A stretch of 64,000 bases of DNA from Paludibacteraceae bacterium (lineage in GTDB: Bacteria; Bacteroidota; Bacteroidia; Bacteroidales; Paludibacteraceae). The stretch is from assembly GCA_024693065.1 (NCBI GenBank), contig JAILLP010000007.1, positions 1 through 64,000 of the forward strand. Direction: 5' to 3'. The notes under the pieces are model-generated. The model did not search any database. It had not been told where the DNA came from and saw only the letters and a program-made list of their open reading frames with translations. Made by a program: the position numbers and the translations under genes. This document shows positions 30,076-39,868 of this stretch, one piece after another; the stretch's first letter is position 1, and each line of letters starts with the position of its first letter.

Positions 30076-30861
30076 TTATTTCTTCGTGAGCGTCACAATC
30101 AGTCCAGCGACGGAAACCAGCACAGACGTGCCCGTCAGGACCTGCCCCGTCATGGCACTGTAACGACTGTTACGCATTTTTGTTTTATTCGGCTCCACAT
30201 AAAGCACATCATTCTGCTGAAGGTAAAAGTAAGGCGAATAAATCAGGTTCTTGTCCGTCAAGTCAATCGTATAGACGTTGCGCTCGCCCGACTCTGTCTC
30301 ACGCATCAGCTTCACATTCTTGCGCATACCGTAGATGGTCATATCACCCGCCAAGGCCAACGCCTCCAGAACATTCACCTTCTCGTTCGTGATAGTGTAA
30401 GTGTTTGGACGAGCCACCTCGCCGATCACGGAGATTTTGTAGTTGACCATCCGCACATTCACAAGAGGTTCTTCCTTCAAATAAGCGCCCAACCTGCCAC
30501 GAAGGTATGCCTCCACCTCCTTCTTGGTCAGCCCGGCGACCTTGATGCGTCCCAATACAGGGAAATCGATTTCACCGTCATTGTCCACCAAATACTTCTG
30601 CATGATATTCTCCCCCACGTTGTTGGAGAAACCATTCGGAGAATTGGAGGGATACATGAGGTTGAAGGGCAAAGAGGCTTCCCTATCGAACGTATTGACG
30701 GTGATCGTCAACAAATCTTTTGGCTTAATACGGGCATCATACAGCGAGTCCGCCGCGGCACGCAACGCACCCTCCTGTTCCTGCAAATAGGCTATATCCT
30801 TATGGGAACTGCAAGCAGGTAGCACTGCCAACACCAGAAGGGCGAGGCAGAACCTACACAT
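30076..30861 (-). CDS. wza: Polysaccharide export lipoprotein (Wza-like)
   Basis: Outer-membrane export channel component. The ATG at 30861 gives a short lipoprotein signal (MCRFCLALLVLAVLPAC) with a lipobox Cys; the longer frame from 30903 adds 14 residues before it. Residues ~50-130 form the polysaccharide-export (Poly_export) domain with IKPKDLLTITV and DNDGEIDFPVLGRIKVAGLTK, then an SLBB domain (ISVIGEVARPNTYTI), then YFYLQQNDVLYVEPN. A C-terminal helix (VSVAGLIVTLTK) could be the outer-membrane segment. It is the first gene of the minus-strand locus and precedes wzc by 9 nt. Confidence 0.9.
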   Translation of the reverse strand: MCRFCLALLVLAVLPACSSHKDIAYLQEQEGALRAAADSLYDARIKPKDLLTITVNTFDREASLPFNLMYPSNSPNGFSNNVGENIMQKYLVDNDGEIDFPVLGRIKVAGLTKKEVEAYLRGRLGAYLKEEPLVNVRMVNYKISVIGEVARPNTYTITNEKVNVLEALALAGDMTIYGMRKNVKLMRETESGERNVYTIDLTDKNLIYSPYFYLQQNDVLYVEPNKTKMRNSRYSAMTGQVLTGTSVLVSVAGLIVTLTKK

Positions 30862-30940
30862 ACACAATTCGAATCTACATTCAGCACTCATCAAGACGCA
30901 CATTTAGAATCCATCCGGGCATAAAAAGCCCAAATACATG

Positions 30941-30948
30941 CGAATATA
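30941..30948 (-). promoter_or_regulatory. Probable -7 box of the polysaccharide operon
   Basis: TATATTCG on the minus strand fits TAnnTT(T/C)G and lies upstream of the first gene, wza. The same octamer precedes the MORN gene. A properly spaced -33 TTTG is not clear. Confidence 0.4.
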
Positions 30949-31047
30949 CGATTTTCCCTTTGGAAATAAAAGATATTTAGGCCAAAAAGACCATGGATTA
31001 TCTCTTTTTTTCGCCAAATTCTTTTCGCGCGCCTCCGCAGTGTCGAT

Positions 31048-31674
31048 TTAGTTGGATTTTTTTCTCGACTGAATCACCAAGTATGCCACAAAGCATACGA
31101 AAAGGAGAATACCGCCCGCAGCCAAATAGGGTTTGTACTGCGCCACAGCTGTCGCCAACTGGTCTTTCGGCACCACGCCATGCAAACCGTAGCCTATCGC
31201 GGCGAGGATGGAGTTCCATACGAACGCACCCAAGAAGGTGAAGAGCACAAACGTGTGAAGGGCCATCTTGGACAAACCCGCCGGGATGGAGATCAACTGA
31301 CGAACGGCAGGCACCATACGTCCGATCAAGGTGGAGGAGACACCATGCTCCCTGAAATACTCCTCGGCATGTTCCATCTTCTCCTTGGAGAGCATACAGA
31401 GATGTCCGAACTTCGTCTCGACAAACCAATAGACGAAGGTACGCCCCAAAGTACGGGCCAAAATATAGTTGATCAGCGCACCAAGGATAGCACCACAAGA
31501 AGCGGATGCCACCACCCCCACAACATTCAACTCACCTGCGGCGGCCTTGTAGGCGGCAGGAGGAACCACGATTTCAGAGGGGAAAGGTATGAATGAGCTT
31601 TCGATGGTCATCAAAAGCAGGACGGTCCAATAATTCAGGTTATCGAGACACCATTGAAGAATTTCCATACACAA
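31048..31674 (-). CDS. DedA family membrane protein
   Basis: Integral membrane protein of 208 residues. The DedA/SNARE-associated signatures are ESSFIPFPSEIVVPPAA near residue 27 and GRMVPAVRQLISIPAGLSKM near 130, with about five hydrophobic segments. DedA proteins recycle or flip undecaprenyl phosphate or related lipids. It follows pgi by 52 nt, separated by a terminator hairpin, so it may be transcribed partly by read-through. Confidence 0.9.
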   Translation of the reverse strand: MCMEILQWCLDNLNYWTVLLLMTIESSFIPFPSEIVVPPAAYKAAAGELNVVGVVASASCGAILGALINYILARTLGRTFVYWFVETKFGHLCMLSKEKMEHAEEYFREHGVSSTLIGRMVPAVRQLISIPAGLSKMALHTFVLFTFLGAFVWNSILAAIGYGLHGVVPKDQLATAVAQYKPYLAAGGILLFVCFVAYLVIQSRKKSN

Positions 31675-31675
31675 A

Positions 31676-31713
31676 AGAAAAAAGGGTCAAGCACAGTGAT
31701 GCGCCTGACCCTA
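31676..31713 (-). terminator. Rho-independent terminator after pgi
   Basis: On the minus strand AGGGTCA and TGACCCT pair around an inner GCGC/GCAC stem, and the hairpin is followed by TTTTTTCTTTT. It lies between the pgi stop and the DedA start. Confidence 0.7.
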
Positions 31714-31726
31714 TGGATAAATGTTT

Positions 31727-33088
31727 TTACTTGTTCAATCTAGCTTTAATCGCCTCAGTCTCCTTCTCGTAACCTGGCTTGCCCAACAAAGCGAACATGT
31801 TCTTCTTGTAAGCCTCAACACCTGGTTGGTTGAATGGGTTCACGCCGAGCAAGTAACCGCTGATACCGCAGGCCTTCTCGAAGAAGTAGAACAACTGACC
31901 GATATAGTACTCGTTCAATGAAGGCATATCGATGTGCAGGTTAGGCACCTGACCATCCACGTGGGCCAATACAACGCCCAACTCAGCCATCTTGTTCACC
32001 TCGTCCACACGCTTGCCAGCCAAGAAGTTCAAACCGTCGAGGTTCTCCTTGTCCTCAGGGACAACCACCTTCTTGTTCGCTCTCTTGATGGAGATAACGG
32101 TCTCGAAGATCGTACGCTCACCCTCTTGGATCCATTGACCCATTGAGTGGAGGTCAGTAGAGAAGTCTACCGCAGCTGGGAAGATACCCTTCAAGTCCTT
32201 ACCCTCAGACTCACCGTAGAGTTGCTTCCACCACTCACCGATGAAGTGCAATTTAGGGTGATAGTTCACCAAGATCTCGATCTTCTTACCCTTCTGGTAC
32301 AACTCGTTACGTACTGCGGCGTATTGAGCGGCAGGGTTCTTAGAGAATGGAACATCGATGTTACACATCTCCTGCATCTTCTTAGCACCAGCCACCAATT
32401 GCTTGATGTCGAAGCCAGCCACAGCGATAGGGAGCAAACCTACTGGAGTGAGGACAGAGAAACGTCCACCCACATTATCAGGAATCACGTAAGTCTCGTA
32501 ACCCTCTTGCGTAGCCAATTTGCGGAGAGCGCCCTTAGCGGCGTCCGTAACGGCCACGATACGGTTCTTAGCCTCAGCCTTGCCTACTTGCTCCTCCAAT
32601 TGGGTCTTGAGGATACGGAAAGCCAAAGCGGTCTCGGTCGTAGTACCTGACTTGGAGATATTGATGATACCGAACTGTTTCCTTCTCAAGAAAGAAGAGA
32701 GCTCAGCCAAATAATCCTCGCTGATGTTATTGCCGGCGAAAACGATAGCTGGGTTCACCTTGCTCTTAGAGTAAGCCGCGAACGCGTTGGACAATGCCTC
32801 GATGACGGCGCGGGCACCCAAGTATGAACCACCGATACCAGCCACAACCACTACGTCGCAAGACTTTCTCAAACGGTCAGCCGTAGCGATGATCTTGTTC
32901 AAGAAGTTATCGTCCAAGGAAGAAGGCAAAGTCAACCAACCCAAGAAATCGTTTCCCTTACCCTTGCCGAAATGCAACATTTCCTGGCACTCTTTTACCT
33001 TAGCCTCGTAAGCCGTGATGCATGGCTTGGAGATATACAAACCCTCGCAAGAGAATGCATTCTCAATGTTCAATTTGATGTTTTCCAT
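31727..33088 (-). CDS. pgi: Glucose-6-phosphate isomerase
   Basis: Cytoplasmic glycolytic enzyme converting glucose-6-phosphate and fructose-6-phosphate. Visible are the substrate-binding [16 protein letters not shown], the [16 protein letters not shown] phosphate loop, the [18 protein letters not shown] region, and [16 protein letters not shown] with the C-terminal catalytic segment. At 453 residues it is the short bacterial form. It starts 41 nt after the gpsA stop on the same strand, and codon use is typical of a highly expressed gene. Confidence 0.97.
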   Translation of the reverse strand: MENIKLNIENAFSCEGLYISKPCITAYEAKVKECQEMLHFGKGKGNDFLGWLTLPSSLDDNFLNKIIATADRLRKSCDVVVVAGIGGSYLGARAVIEALSNAFAAYSKSKVNPAIVFAGNNISEDYLAELSSFLRRKQFGIINISKSGTTTETALAFRILKTQLEEQVGKAEAKNRIVAVTDAAKGALRKLATQEGYETYVIPDNVGGRFSVLTPVGLLPIAVAGFDIKQLVAGAKKMQEMCNIDVPFSKNPAAQYAAVRNELYQKGKKIEILVNYHPKLHFIGEWWKQLYGESEGKDLKGIFPAAVDFSTDLHSMGQWIQEGERTIFETVISIKRANKKVVVPEDKENLDGLNFLAGKRVDEVNKMAELGVVLAHVDGQVPNLHIDMPSLNEYYIGQLFYFFEKACGISGYLLGVNPFNQPGVEAYKKNMFALLGKPGYEKETEAIKARLNK

Positions 33089-33129
33089 TCTTATAATTTT
33101 TAAGATATTATATCATTACACACTCATTA

Positions 33130-34134
33130 TCAACGTAATAAACTCGTCAACACCTTTATCTCAATGGCGGGCGAAATCTTCCCGTAAAGGATATTGTAGA
33201 CGGAGTCCATGATAGGCATATTCACGTGGAAGTTCTTATTGATCTCATGGATACACTTGGTGCCGTAGTAACCCTCCGCGATCATCTCCATCTCGAGTTG
33301 CGCGGTCTTGACGGAGTAACCCTTTCCGATCATCGTACCGAACGTGCGGTTACGGCTGAACTTGGAGTAGCTGGTCACCAGCAAATCACCCAAATAGGCC
33401 GACTCGGAGATGTTTCGTTGCTTCTCGTTCACAATGTTCAGGAAGCGGTGCATCTCCTGTATCGCATTGGAAATCAGCACCGCCTGGAAGTTGTCACCAT
33501 ACTTCAAACCATGGCAGACACCCGCCGCGATGGCATAGACGTTCTTCAGCACGGAGGCATACTCCAAACCGATGATATCATCCACAGTGGAGGTCCGCAC
33601 ATAATTGTTCTGAAGCATGTTGGCGAAGAGCTTGGCATTATCCCTGGAGACGCCACCGATGGTCAGGTACGACAGACGATCCATCGCCACCTCCTCCGCA
33701 TGGGAAGGACCAGAGATGACCAGCAGATTATCCTGCGGCACATTGTAGAACTGGTGGAAATATTCAGAGACGGTGAGGTTCTCGTCGGGCACGATACCCT
33801 TGATGGCGGAAACCACGATCTTGCTCTTCAAGGAAGCGCGGAGCTTCTTCAGGTGCTGTTTGAGGAAAGGCGAAGGAGTCGCGAATATCAGGATGTCGGA
33901 TTTCTTGACGATCTCATTGATATTGCAGGAGAACTCGATCCTATCCAAATCGAAAGGCACCATGGAGAGATAGGCTGGATTGTGCCCCATCTCCTTGAAG
34001 TCGTCAATCTGGTCCTGCCTGCGCATGTACCAATTGATCCGACGTTCTCTGTTCGCCATACAAATCTTAGCGATGGCGGTAGCCCAGCTACCACCTCCCA
34101 TGACGGCGATCCTCGGTTCTTCTTTCACGTCCAT
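33130..34134 (-). CDS. gpsA: NAD(P)-dependent glycerol-3-phosphate dehydrogenase
   Basis: Makes sn-glycerol-3-phosphate for phospholipid synthesis. The N-terminal Rossmann motif is VMGGGSWATAIAK (the usual GAGSWGTA, slightly altered); the active-site region is VVSAIKGIVPDENLTVSEYF with the conserved Lys, followed by VISGPSHAEEV and later GDLLVTSYSKFSRNRTFG. The length of 334 residues is standard. It begins 3 nt after the lysS stop, so the two are one operon. Confidence 0.95.
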   Translation of the reverse strand: MDVKEEPRIAVMGGGSWATAIAKICMANRERRINWYMRRQDQIDDFKEMGHNPAYLSMVPFDLDRIEFSCNINEIVKKSDILIFATPSPFLKQHLKKLRASLKSKIVVSAIKGIVPDENLTVSEYFHQFYNVPQDNLLVISGPSHAEEVAMDRLSYLTIGGVSRDNAKLFANMLQNNYVRTSTVDDIIGLEYASVLKNVYAIAAGVCHGLKYGDNFQAVLISNAIQEMHRFLNIVNEKQRNISESAYLGDLLVTSYSKFSRNRTFGTMIGKGYSVKTAQLEMEMIAEGYYGTKCIHEINKNFHVNMPIMDSVYNILYGKISPAIEIKVLTSLLR

Positions 34135-34137
34135 ATA

Positions 34138-35862
34138 TTAGATTTTACTAACCCACTCCGCAACCTCTTCACGGGTTGGGTTGACCAACTCAAGTTTGAA
34201 TTTCTTATTTAAACCGCAAATGTCCTGGTGGAACTTGTTCGGGTTCACATCCTTCAACTGAGAGACTGTCAAGATGCCCGCTTTCTGCACGACAGGCACC
34301 CAATCCTCAGGGATTCCCAACGCGGTGAACTTAGAGACAGGGTCTTTCGTCTGCGCCTTCTCCGGCTTCATCTGCGGGAAGAAGAGCACCTCCTGGATGG
34401 TCGTCTGGCCCGTCATCAACATGACGAGACGGTCGATACCGATACCGATACCTGATGTAGGAGGCATACCGTACTCCAAAGCGCGCACGAAGTCCTGGTC
34501 GATGAACATCGCCTCGTCGTCACCCTTCTCCGAAAGCCTCAACTGCTCCTTGAAACGCTCCATCTGATCAATCGGGTCGTTCAGCTCGGAGTATGCGTTG
34601 GCCAACTCCTTACCGTTGACCATGAGCTCGAAACGCTCCGTCAAGCCTGGCTTAGAGCGGTGCATCTTCGTGAGCGGAGACATCTCGACAGGATAGTCGG
34701 TGATGAAGGTAGGTTGGATATATGTACCCTCGCAGAACTCTCCGAATATCTCATCGATCAGCTTACCCTTACCCATCGTGTCGTCGATCTCCATTTTCAG
34801 CGCCTTGCAAATCTCACGGATCTCCTCCTCGCTCTTGCCGTTGAGGTCGTAGCCGGTCTTCTCCTTGATAGCGTCGAGGATAGGCAGCCTACGGTAAGGG
34901 GCCTTGAAACTGATCACGTTATCACCCACCTTCGACTCGTAGCAGCCGTTGGCGGCGAAGCATATTTTTTCGAGCAACTGCTCGGTGAATGACATCATCC
35001 AGTTATAATCCTTGTACTGCACGTAAAGTTCCATGCAGGTGAACTCAGGGTTGTGCGTACGGTCCATACCCTCGTTACGGAAGTTCTTGCCGATCTCGTA
35101 AACACCCTCGAAACCGCCGACGATCAATCGTTTCAGGTAAAGCTCGGTGGCGATACGCAGGTAGAGGTCCACATCCAACGTGTTGTGGTGGGTGATGAAC
35201 GGACGAGCGCTCGCGCCACCCGCGATCTGTTGCAGGATAGGCGTCTCCACCTCCATGTAGCCAGCCTCATCCAGGACGCCCCTCAAGGTCTTGTAGACCT
35301 TGGAACGTTTGATGAAGATATCCTTCACACCGTCGTTCACCACCAAATCGACGTAGCGTTGGCGGTAGCGCAGCTCAGGATCGTCGAAAGCGTCGTAGGC
35401 GACACCATCCTTGTACTTCACGATAGGCAACGGACGGAGTGATTTGCTCAAGACCGTCAGCTCGGCCGCATGGACGGAGATCTCCCCCATTTGGGTACGG
35501 AAGACATAGCCCTTGACCCCCACGAAGTCACCGATGTCGAGCAGTTTCTTGAAGACGACGTTGTACATGTCCTTGTTCTCGTCCGGACATAAATCGTCCC
35601 TTGAGATATAGACTTGGACACGGCCCTTGCTGTCCTGCAGCTCCATAAAGGAGGCCTTGCCCATGATACGGCGGCTCATGATACGTCCCGCGATGGTGAC
35701 ATCCTTGCGGGGAGCGTCATCCGAGAACTCGCTCTTTATGTTTGTGGAATAATCCGTAACTACGTACTCTGCAGCGGGATATGGGTCGATGCCCATCGCA
35801 CGCAACTCCTTGAGGCTCTCTCTCCTCAAGATCTCCTGTTCACTCAAATCCAGTAAGCTCAT
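34138..35862 (-). CDS. lysS: Lysyl-tRNA synthetase, class II
   Basis: Charges tRNA-Lys. The N-terminal OB-fold anticodon-binding domain has [19 protein letters not shown]; the catalytic domain has class II motif 2 ([14 protein letters not shown]) and motif 3 ([15 protein letters not shown]). At 574 residues it is longer than the ~500-residue norm because of a C-terminal extension of about 65 residues after the catalytic core, the form common in Bacteroidota. It is the first gene of the lysS-gpsA-pgi operon, with a promoter box at 35888-35895. Confidence 0.97.
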   Translation of the reverse strand: MSLLDLSEQEILRRESLKELRAMGIDPYPAAEYVVTDYSTNIKSEFSDDAPRKDVTIAGRIMSRRIMGKASFMELQDSKGRVQVYISRDDLCPDENKDMYNVVFKKLLDIGDFVGVKGYVFRTQMGEISVHAAELTVLSKSLRPLPIVKYKDGVAYDAFDDPELRYRQRYVDLVVNDGVKDIFIKRSKVYKTLRGVLDEAGYMEVETPILQQIAGGASARPFITHHNTLDVDLYLRIATELYLKRLIVGGFEGVYEIGKNFRNEGMDRTHNPEFTCMELYVQYKDYNWMMSFTEQLLEKICFAANGCYESKVGDNVISFKAPYRRLPILDAIKEKTGYDLNGKSEEEIREICKALKMEIDDTMGKGKLIDEIFGEFCEGTYIQPTFITDYPVEMSPLTKMHRSKPGLTERFELMVNGKELANAYSELNDPIDQMERFKEQLRLSEKGDDEAMFIDQDFVRALEYGMPPTSGIGIGIDRLVMLMTGQTTIQEVLFFPQMKPEKAQTKDPVSKFTALGIPEDWVPVVQKAGILTVSQLKDVNPNKFHQDICGLNKKFKLELVNPTREEVAEWVSKI

Positions 35863-35887
35863 CAGTATAAAATCTTATAAATGTGCG

Positions 35888-35895
35888 CAAAGATA
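35888..35895 (-). promoter_or_regulatory. -7 box of the lysS operon
   Basis: TATCTTTG on the minus strand, an exact TAnnTTTG match, lies 26-33 nt upstream of the lysS ATG. A TTTG is present 14 nt further up, closer than the usual 19-20. Confidence 0.5.
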
Positions 35896-35990
35896 CAAAA
35901 AAAGTGGCGCAAAATGATGTTCGCGGAAAAGTTTCTGTAGAAGTGTTGCACAAAAGGGTTTATTTAGGAATCTGATCCTTGCCAAGGTGG

Positions 35991-36028
35991 CTGGCCAAGA
36001 CGTCATAATCGAAGTGGAGGTCGGGCTT
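35991..36028 (-). pseudogene. Short Rhs gene remnant
   Basis: These ~38 bases match the Rhs core DNA found at 57.07 and 62.82 kb. In translation the stretch reads KPDLHFDYD, as in the full genes, and then diverges where they read AMGQR. It has no frame of its own. It marks the boundary between the lysS operon and the AT-rich accessory genes to the right. Confidence 0.7.
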
Positions 36029-36057
36029 TATTCTCCGCGCGCATGTCCTTGACGAGA

Positions 36058-36360
36058 TCACTCCCCACGTCGTAGGCGTAGTTTCTTACGCACTAAATTC
36101 AAGACGATCGTAATGAATAGCACAATAACAAAGTTGAGCAATAAAACGCCTCCATCTCCTCCATGTTGAAGTTCTCCACCCACATGAATCCAATATTTGA
36201 ACATCGGCAACCCTATGCCCCAATCTCCAGGACGACATAACCATGCCCTTTCCATATAATTGTTAATGGGAATGGAAATGCCTATGTATAAAACAAATAC
36301 AACAATATAAACGACAATAAAAGATACAACCTTTTTCATTTTCTTATGTGTCGAATTCAA
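36058..36360 (-). CDS. Small hypothetical membrane protein
   Basis: Unrecognised protein of 100 residues (93 from the inner ATG, MKKVVSF). It has two hydrophobic helices, one at the N-terminus (VVSFIVVYIVVFVLYIGI) and one near the C-terminus (LLLNFVIVLFITIVLNLV), with a basic C-terminal tail. It lies downstream of the WG-repeat gene on the same strand, next to the Rhs remnant. An accessory or immunity role is possible; nothing in the sequence proves it. Confidence 0.5.
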   Translation of the reverse strand: MNSTHKKMKKVVSFIVVYIVVFVLYIGISIPINNYMERAWLCRPGDWGIGLPMFKYWIHVGGELQHGGDGGVLLLNFVIVLFITIVLNLVRKKLRLRRGE

Positions 36361-36402
36361 TGGTTTTTCTTCCCGCCATAGATTAAATTAAAATCTTTCG
36401 TT

Positions 36403-37959
36403 TCATTTCGCACCTTGTTCTTTTAATTTTTCTGACGGAAGAGCGAAACAAATCACTTCTCCTCTTTTGTCAATGAAAAACCACTTGCCATCTTTCTTCA
36501 CCGCTGCCATGCCTTCGGAAAACGGATGGCACTCATCGTAGGTAAATTCTATCTTCACCGTGCCGTTGAGATCAACGAAGCCCCATTTCCCGTCTCTCTT
36601 CACGGCTGCATATCCCTCGAAGAATAAGTGGCAATCATCATACATACATTCGACTTTTATGGCGCCATTAACGTCAATAATGCCCCATTTCCCGTCTCTC
36701 TTCACCACCGCATACCCTTTGAAAAACGGCCCCATCTCTTCAAAATGACATTCGATTACTTCTTTCCACTTTTGGTCAACATATCCCCATTCCCCATTTT
36801 TCTTAACCATTAAGCGTCCATCATACAAACTATCCCCCATTTCGCTATATGGCAAAATCAAACCATCATACCGGACCACCATCTGTTTCCCTTCCTTCTT
36901 CACTCGGAAATATGACGTATCATTCACGGAGGAACACCATTCTATATCGTCATAAGAAGCACGCAACATGTCATTACCTTTCTCATCTATTATCGTATAG
37001 CCCTTAGCACTCTTTGCAACCACATATCCATTATGGAATGGGCCATAAATTCTTTTTTTCAAATCAACATATTTCCCCTGCGTATTAATCACTATTGTCT
37101 CCATCCCTTTTCTTGGAAGAATAAAATTGTCTTCGGAATATTGAATCGACTCATAATCTATATCAAGGGAATCAAGCGATTGGCACCTTATTCCATCCAC
37201 TCTCTTCCTTTTCAGCTTTTTTTTCAACCTAAAGTTCTCATAAAGCATGTAGTATTTTGTGGAAATCACGAGGACATGTCCGTCTTCAATGGGCGACACC
37301 CACGAGATGTCACTACAGTCAGTGAGAAGCATTTCCCAGTTCCCATTCTTGTCACAATAGCCACAAATATCAATGCCACTTGAATAAATACGGCCATTCT
37401 TCACATCATCACTTGCGTCGTCGTGAGCCCTCTTGCCATGATATATACAGCGCATATAATGTTCCGAAGAAACATTGGTAATCTCATTAGACCGTCCCAA
37501 ATAATAGCGTTTGTTTTCCTTAAGATCATGACGTTCAACACCCGAAATAGGGGCATATAATTCCGTATAAATCGTCCCATCTATATTCCATACACTATTT
37601 GGACCTTCGACGAGAATTTTCCCCGTCGAATCAACCAAATACTCGGACGTGCTGAAATAACAATCACTCACGTAATTATGGGGAGGAGTTGGGACAAAAA
37701 AAGTGTCATTCTTTCTTCCAATAAATGTACCATCTCCATTGTATATCAAATTATCGTATGAGAAAGGGAGTATGATCTTTTTGTTGCGGTCAATTGCTCT
37801 GTCACTGCCTTGGAAACGAACTATTGAATAATCATTGAAGAAATATGACAACATATCCACATAATCGAACATGCAGACCTGACCAGACGAGTAGGCGTTC
37901 CACCCGACCATTTGCATCAGAAATGCGACAAGGATTGAAATGTGTTTTATATTTCTCAT
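36403..37959 (-). CDS. WG-repeat protein with signal peptide
   Basis: A secreted or periplasmic protein of 518 residues with an N-terminal signal (ISILVAFLMQMVGWNAY). The C-terminal ~150 residues hold at least four WG repeats (DGKWGIIDVNG, DGKWGFVDLNG, DGKWFFIDKRG and a more divergent NGEWGYVD), spaced ~35 residues apart with E/F-GYA-type linkers; weaker copies may extend toward the middle. WG repeats are binding modules with no enzyme activity. Gene and flanks are AT-rich compared with lysS, which suggests acquisition. It ends 42 nt before the small membrane protein gene. Confidence 0.75.
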   Translation of the reverse strand: MRNIKHISILVAFLMQMVGWNAYSSGQVCMFDYVDMLSYFFNDYSIVRFQGSDRAIDRNKKIILPFSYDNLIYNGDGTFIGRKNDTFFVPTPPHNYVSDCYFSTSEYLVDSTGKILVEGPNSVWNIDGTIYTELYAPISGVERHDLKENKRYYLGRSNEITNVSSEHYMRCIYHGKRAHDDASDDVKNGRIYSSGIDICGYCDKNGNWEMLLTDCSDISWVSPIEDGHVLVISTKYYMLYENFRLKKKLKRKRVDGIRCQSLDSLDIDYESIQYSEDNFILPRKGMETIVINTQGKYVDLKKRIYGPFHNGYVVAKSAKGYTIIDEKGNDMLRASYDDIEWCSSVNDTSYFRVKKEGKQMVVRYDGLILPYSEMGDSLYDGRLMVKKNGEWGYVDQKWKEVIECHFEEMGPFFKGYAVVKRDGKWGIIDVNGAIKVECMYDDCHLFFEGYAAVKRDGKWGFVDLNGTVKIEFTYDECHPFSEGMAAVKKDGKWFFIDKRGEVICFALPSEKLKEQGAK

Positions 37960-37960
37960 T

Positions 37961-38554
37961 CTATTCGTCGGCGATTAAAAGCCAATTGTCGTTAATCTTC
38001 TTAATGTTCGAGCCGTTCGAATCTCCGTCTGAGACTTTATTGAAAGAATAGCGGAAAGCGTAAGACCTCCCATCTTCAACTAATTCGAAATATATGGCAT
38101 TAGCATCACGATTAAAATAGATACTATACATTTCGAACATTTCAAAAAAATCTATCAGATACTTCACCTCCGCAACATTTCCGCCTTTTTCTTCTATGGG
38201 AATTCTTACCCTTCCGTCCAGATAAAAGCAATTAGTCCTTCTTGCTTTTTCGAAAAAAAAATCTTTATACGTTAATCGGGGACAATATACGACACGACAT
38301 CCCTTTTTAAGAGGAACATCGAACGCACAATCATATTCTATATAATATAGAGGATAAGATTTGTCTCTTATACTGATACGGGTAATCGATGTCCTTTCAA
38401 TCATCTCAATTATATGTTCCACGTCCCCTTTTCTCACCAGCTCTTCAAAATCTGAAACCGTCCCTTTCCCAGGTGATGGATGAACAAATAGTGTCATTAG
38501 GATGAATGTCACTAACAAAGCCACTATCGATATGAATATATATTTCTTTTTCAT
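37961..38554 (-). CDS. Hypothetical protein with N-terminal membrane anchor
   Basis: Unrecognised protein of 197 residues. One N-terminal hydrophobic segment (YIFISIVALLVTFILMTLFV) is followed by a mainly hydrophilic, charged domain. The gene lies directly upstream of the WG-repeat gene with a 1-nt gap, so the two are co-transcribed. Composition is AT-rich. It belongs to the accessory block bordered by the Rhs remnant; no function can be assigned. Confidence 0.6.
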   Translation of the reverse strand: MKKKYIFISIVALLVTFILMTLFVHPSPGKGTVSDFEELVRKGDVEHIIEMIERTSITRISIRDKSYPLYYIEYDCAFDVPLKKGCRVVYCPRLTYKDFFFEKARRTNCFYLDGRVRIPIEEKGGNVAEVKYLIDFFEMFEMYSIYFNRDANAIYFELVEDGRSYAFRYSFNKVSDGDSNGSNIKKINDNWLLIADE

Positions 38555-38666
38555 GACGAATAATTATTGTTACTAACCTATCATACGCAATGTTCACATC
38601 TGCTAATTTAAGCTTTATTTTCTTAATTTGGCGATTGGCTCGTAGAATGCAAAATAAATATGTTAT

Positions 38667-39164
38667 TTATTTCACCTTTCCCATAGGGTCAGGGAATGGT
38701 ATCCCAAGTCCAAAATGTATTTCATCTCCTTTAACACCTTCCAATCTAACTCGACGATTCGGATTCTCATCATCAAAATAATAAGAATAGTTGCATTCAC
38801 ATGGAAGTGATGAACTTAGACGGGGCATGCCTTTGGCTATTTTGTAACCTTCATCAAATTCTATTTTTAGTATGGGCGATTCTAAATCCCTAATTATTTC
38901 AACCATGGAATCTGAGAGGATAATACCATTCGTCATATAGCCGTAATCCGCACTGTAACTCTTTATCTCATCGTAATCCGATTTGCGTACAACAATTGTA
39001 TCATTAATACCTTTTAGAGTCACCTTCGGCACACCTTCAACCTGTTCATTGTTTGGCGACTTATCCTTTTGAGGACTACGCCCATTATGTAGGCTTAGAA
39101 CCATAACAAACAAGCCCAACAGACTCAAAAACCCTATGTGTGCAAGAAAATTCTTTCCATTCAT
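38667..39164 (-). CDS. Secreted or membrane-anchored protein, paralogue of the protein at 53.0 kb
   Basis: A protein of ~165 residues from the ATG at 39164 (MNGKNFLAHIG), which places a hydrophobic signal/anchor at the N-terminus; upstream in-frame codons look non-coding. The domain is closely similar to the candidate immunity lipoprotein encoded at 53.0-53.4 kb: shared segments include VPKV-LKGINDTIVVRKSDY, LESPILKIE and VRLEGVKGDEIHF. This copy has ~14 more C-terminal residues, and its signal lacks the obvious lipobox Cys of the other. It is an orphan here, with no Rhs toxin beside it. Confidence 0.65.
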   Translation of the reverse strand: MNGKNFLAHIGFLSLLGLFVMVLSLHNGRSPQKDKSPNNEQVEGVPKVTLKGINDTIVVRKSDYDEIKSYSADYGYMTNGIILSDSMVEIIRDLESPILKIEFDEGYKIAKGMPRLSSSLPCECNYSYYFDDENPNRRVRLEGVKGDEIHFGLGIPFPDPMGKVK

Positions 39165-39418
39165 AAATATTTCTTTAAATATGAACATTTCAGACAATTT
39201 AAGCGATGAGTAATGAGTGCCAAAAATTACAAAAAAATCAGTCTCGATCCACAAAATCCACAATTAATTCATTCATTTTCATAAGACAATAGCAAAAAGT
39301 ATAAATCCCAAGCCGATGAATTTCTAACCACTTCAACCATTATGCGATCATCTATCTGTACGGGTTTTGAAAAGTAATAGATAAAGATATTGCGCAAATT
39401 CTTCACAAACCCCATATA
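39165..39418. other. AT-rich intergenic region before the secretion operon
   Basis: This divergent gap separates the accessory block from the secretion operon. Apart from the operon promoter at its right end, no gene, RNA or clear repeat is seen in it. Confidence 0.5.
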
Positions 39419-39450
39419 TTTGCCAAATAAACGAGAATTAATTATTTTTG
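39419..39450 (+). promoter_or_regulatory. Promoter of the type II secretion-like operon
   Basis: TTTG at 39419-39422 and TATTTTTG at 39443-39450, spaced by 20 nt, match the Bacteroidota promoter. The first operon gene starts 16 nt after the -7 box. No other clear promoter is seen within the operon. Confidence 0.7.
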
Positions 39451-39466
39451 CAAAAAAATTTGTAAT

Positions 39467-39868
39467 ATGCGATTAAAAAGAGTACCAGGTTTTTCCCTAC
39501 CGGAATTGCTTATTGTTTTAGTTATCATCGGTATATTGGTATTATTAGCTTTACCGAACTTAATGCCATTAATATCAAAGACCAAGGCGACTGAGGCCCA
39601 ACTACAATTGGGGCATCTCCACACATTGGAGAAAACTTACTTCTATATGTACTCGAAATACTCTTCCGATTTAGATGAAATTGGATTTGAGCAAGAGAAA
39701 CTGGTCACGGACGGAGGTAAAGCCAACTACCAAATAGAAATCACAAACGCAGGTGCGACCTCCTTCTCCGCGAGGGCGACAGCAGTGGTGGATTTCGACG
39801 GAGACGGAGTGCTTAATGTGTGGGAGATTGACCAGGACAAAAACCTGAAAGAAGTTGTCAAAGACTAA
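39467..39868 (+). CDS. gspG: Major pseudopilin (GspG-like)
   Basis: A pilin-like protein of 133 residues with a canonical type III signal: a short basic leader ending in Gly8, cleavage before Phe, then FSLPELLIVLVIIG with Glu at +5 and the long hydrophobic helix. The C-terminal domain contains a FDGDGVLNVWEIDQD segment that looks like a calcium-binding loop, as in GspG pseudopilins. It is the first gene of the operon and the likely major subunit. Its stop overlaps the start of the prepilin peptidase gene by one base (TAATG). Confidence 0.85.
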   Translation: MRLKRVPGFSLPELLIVLVIIGILVLLALPNLMPLISKTKATEAQLQLGHLHTLEKTYFYMYSKYSSDLDEIGFEQEKLVTDGGKANYQIEITNAGATSFSARATAVVDFDGDGVLNVWEIDQDKNLKEVVKD

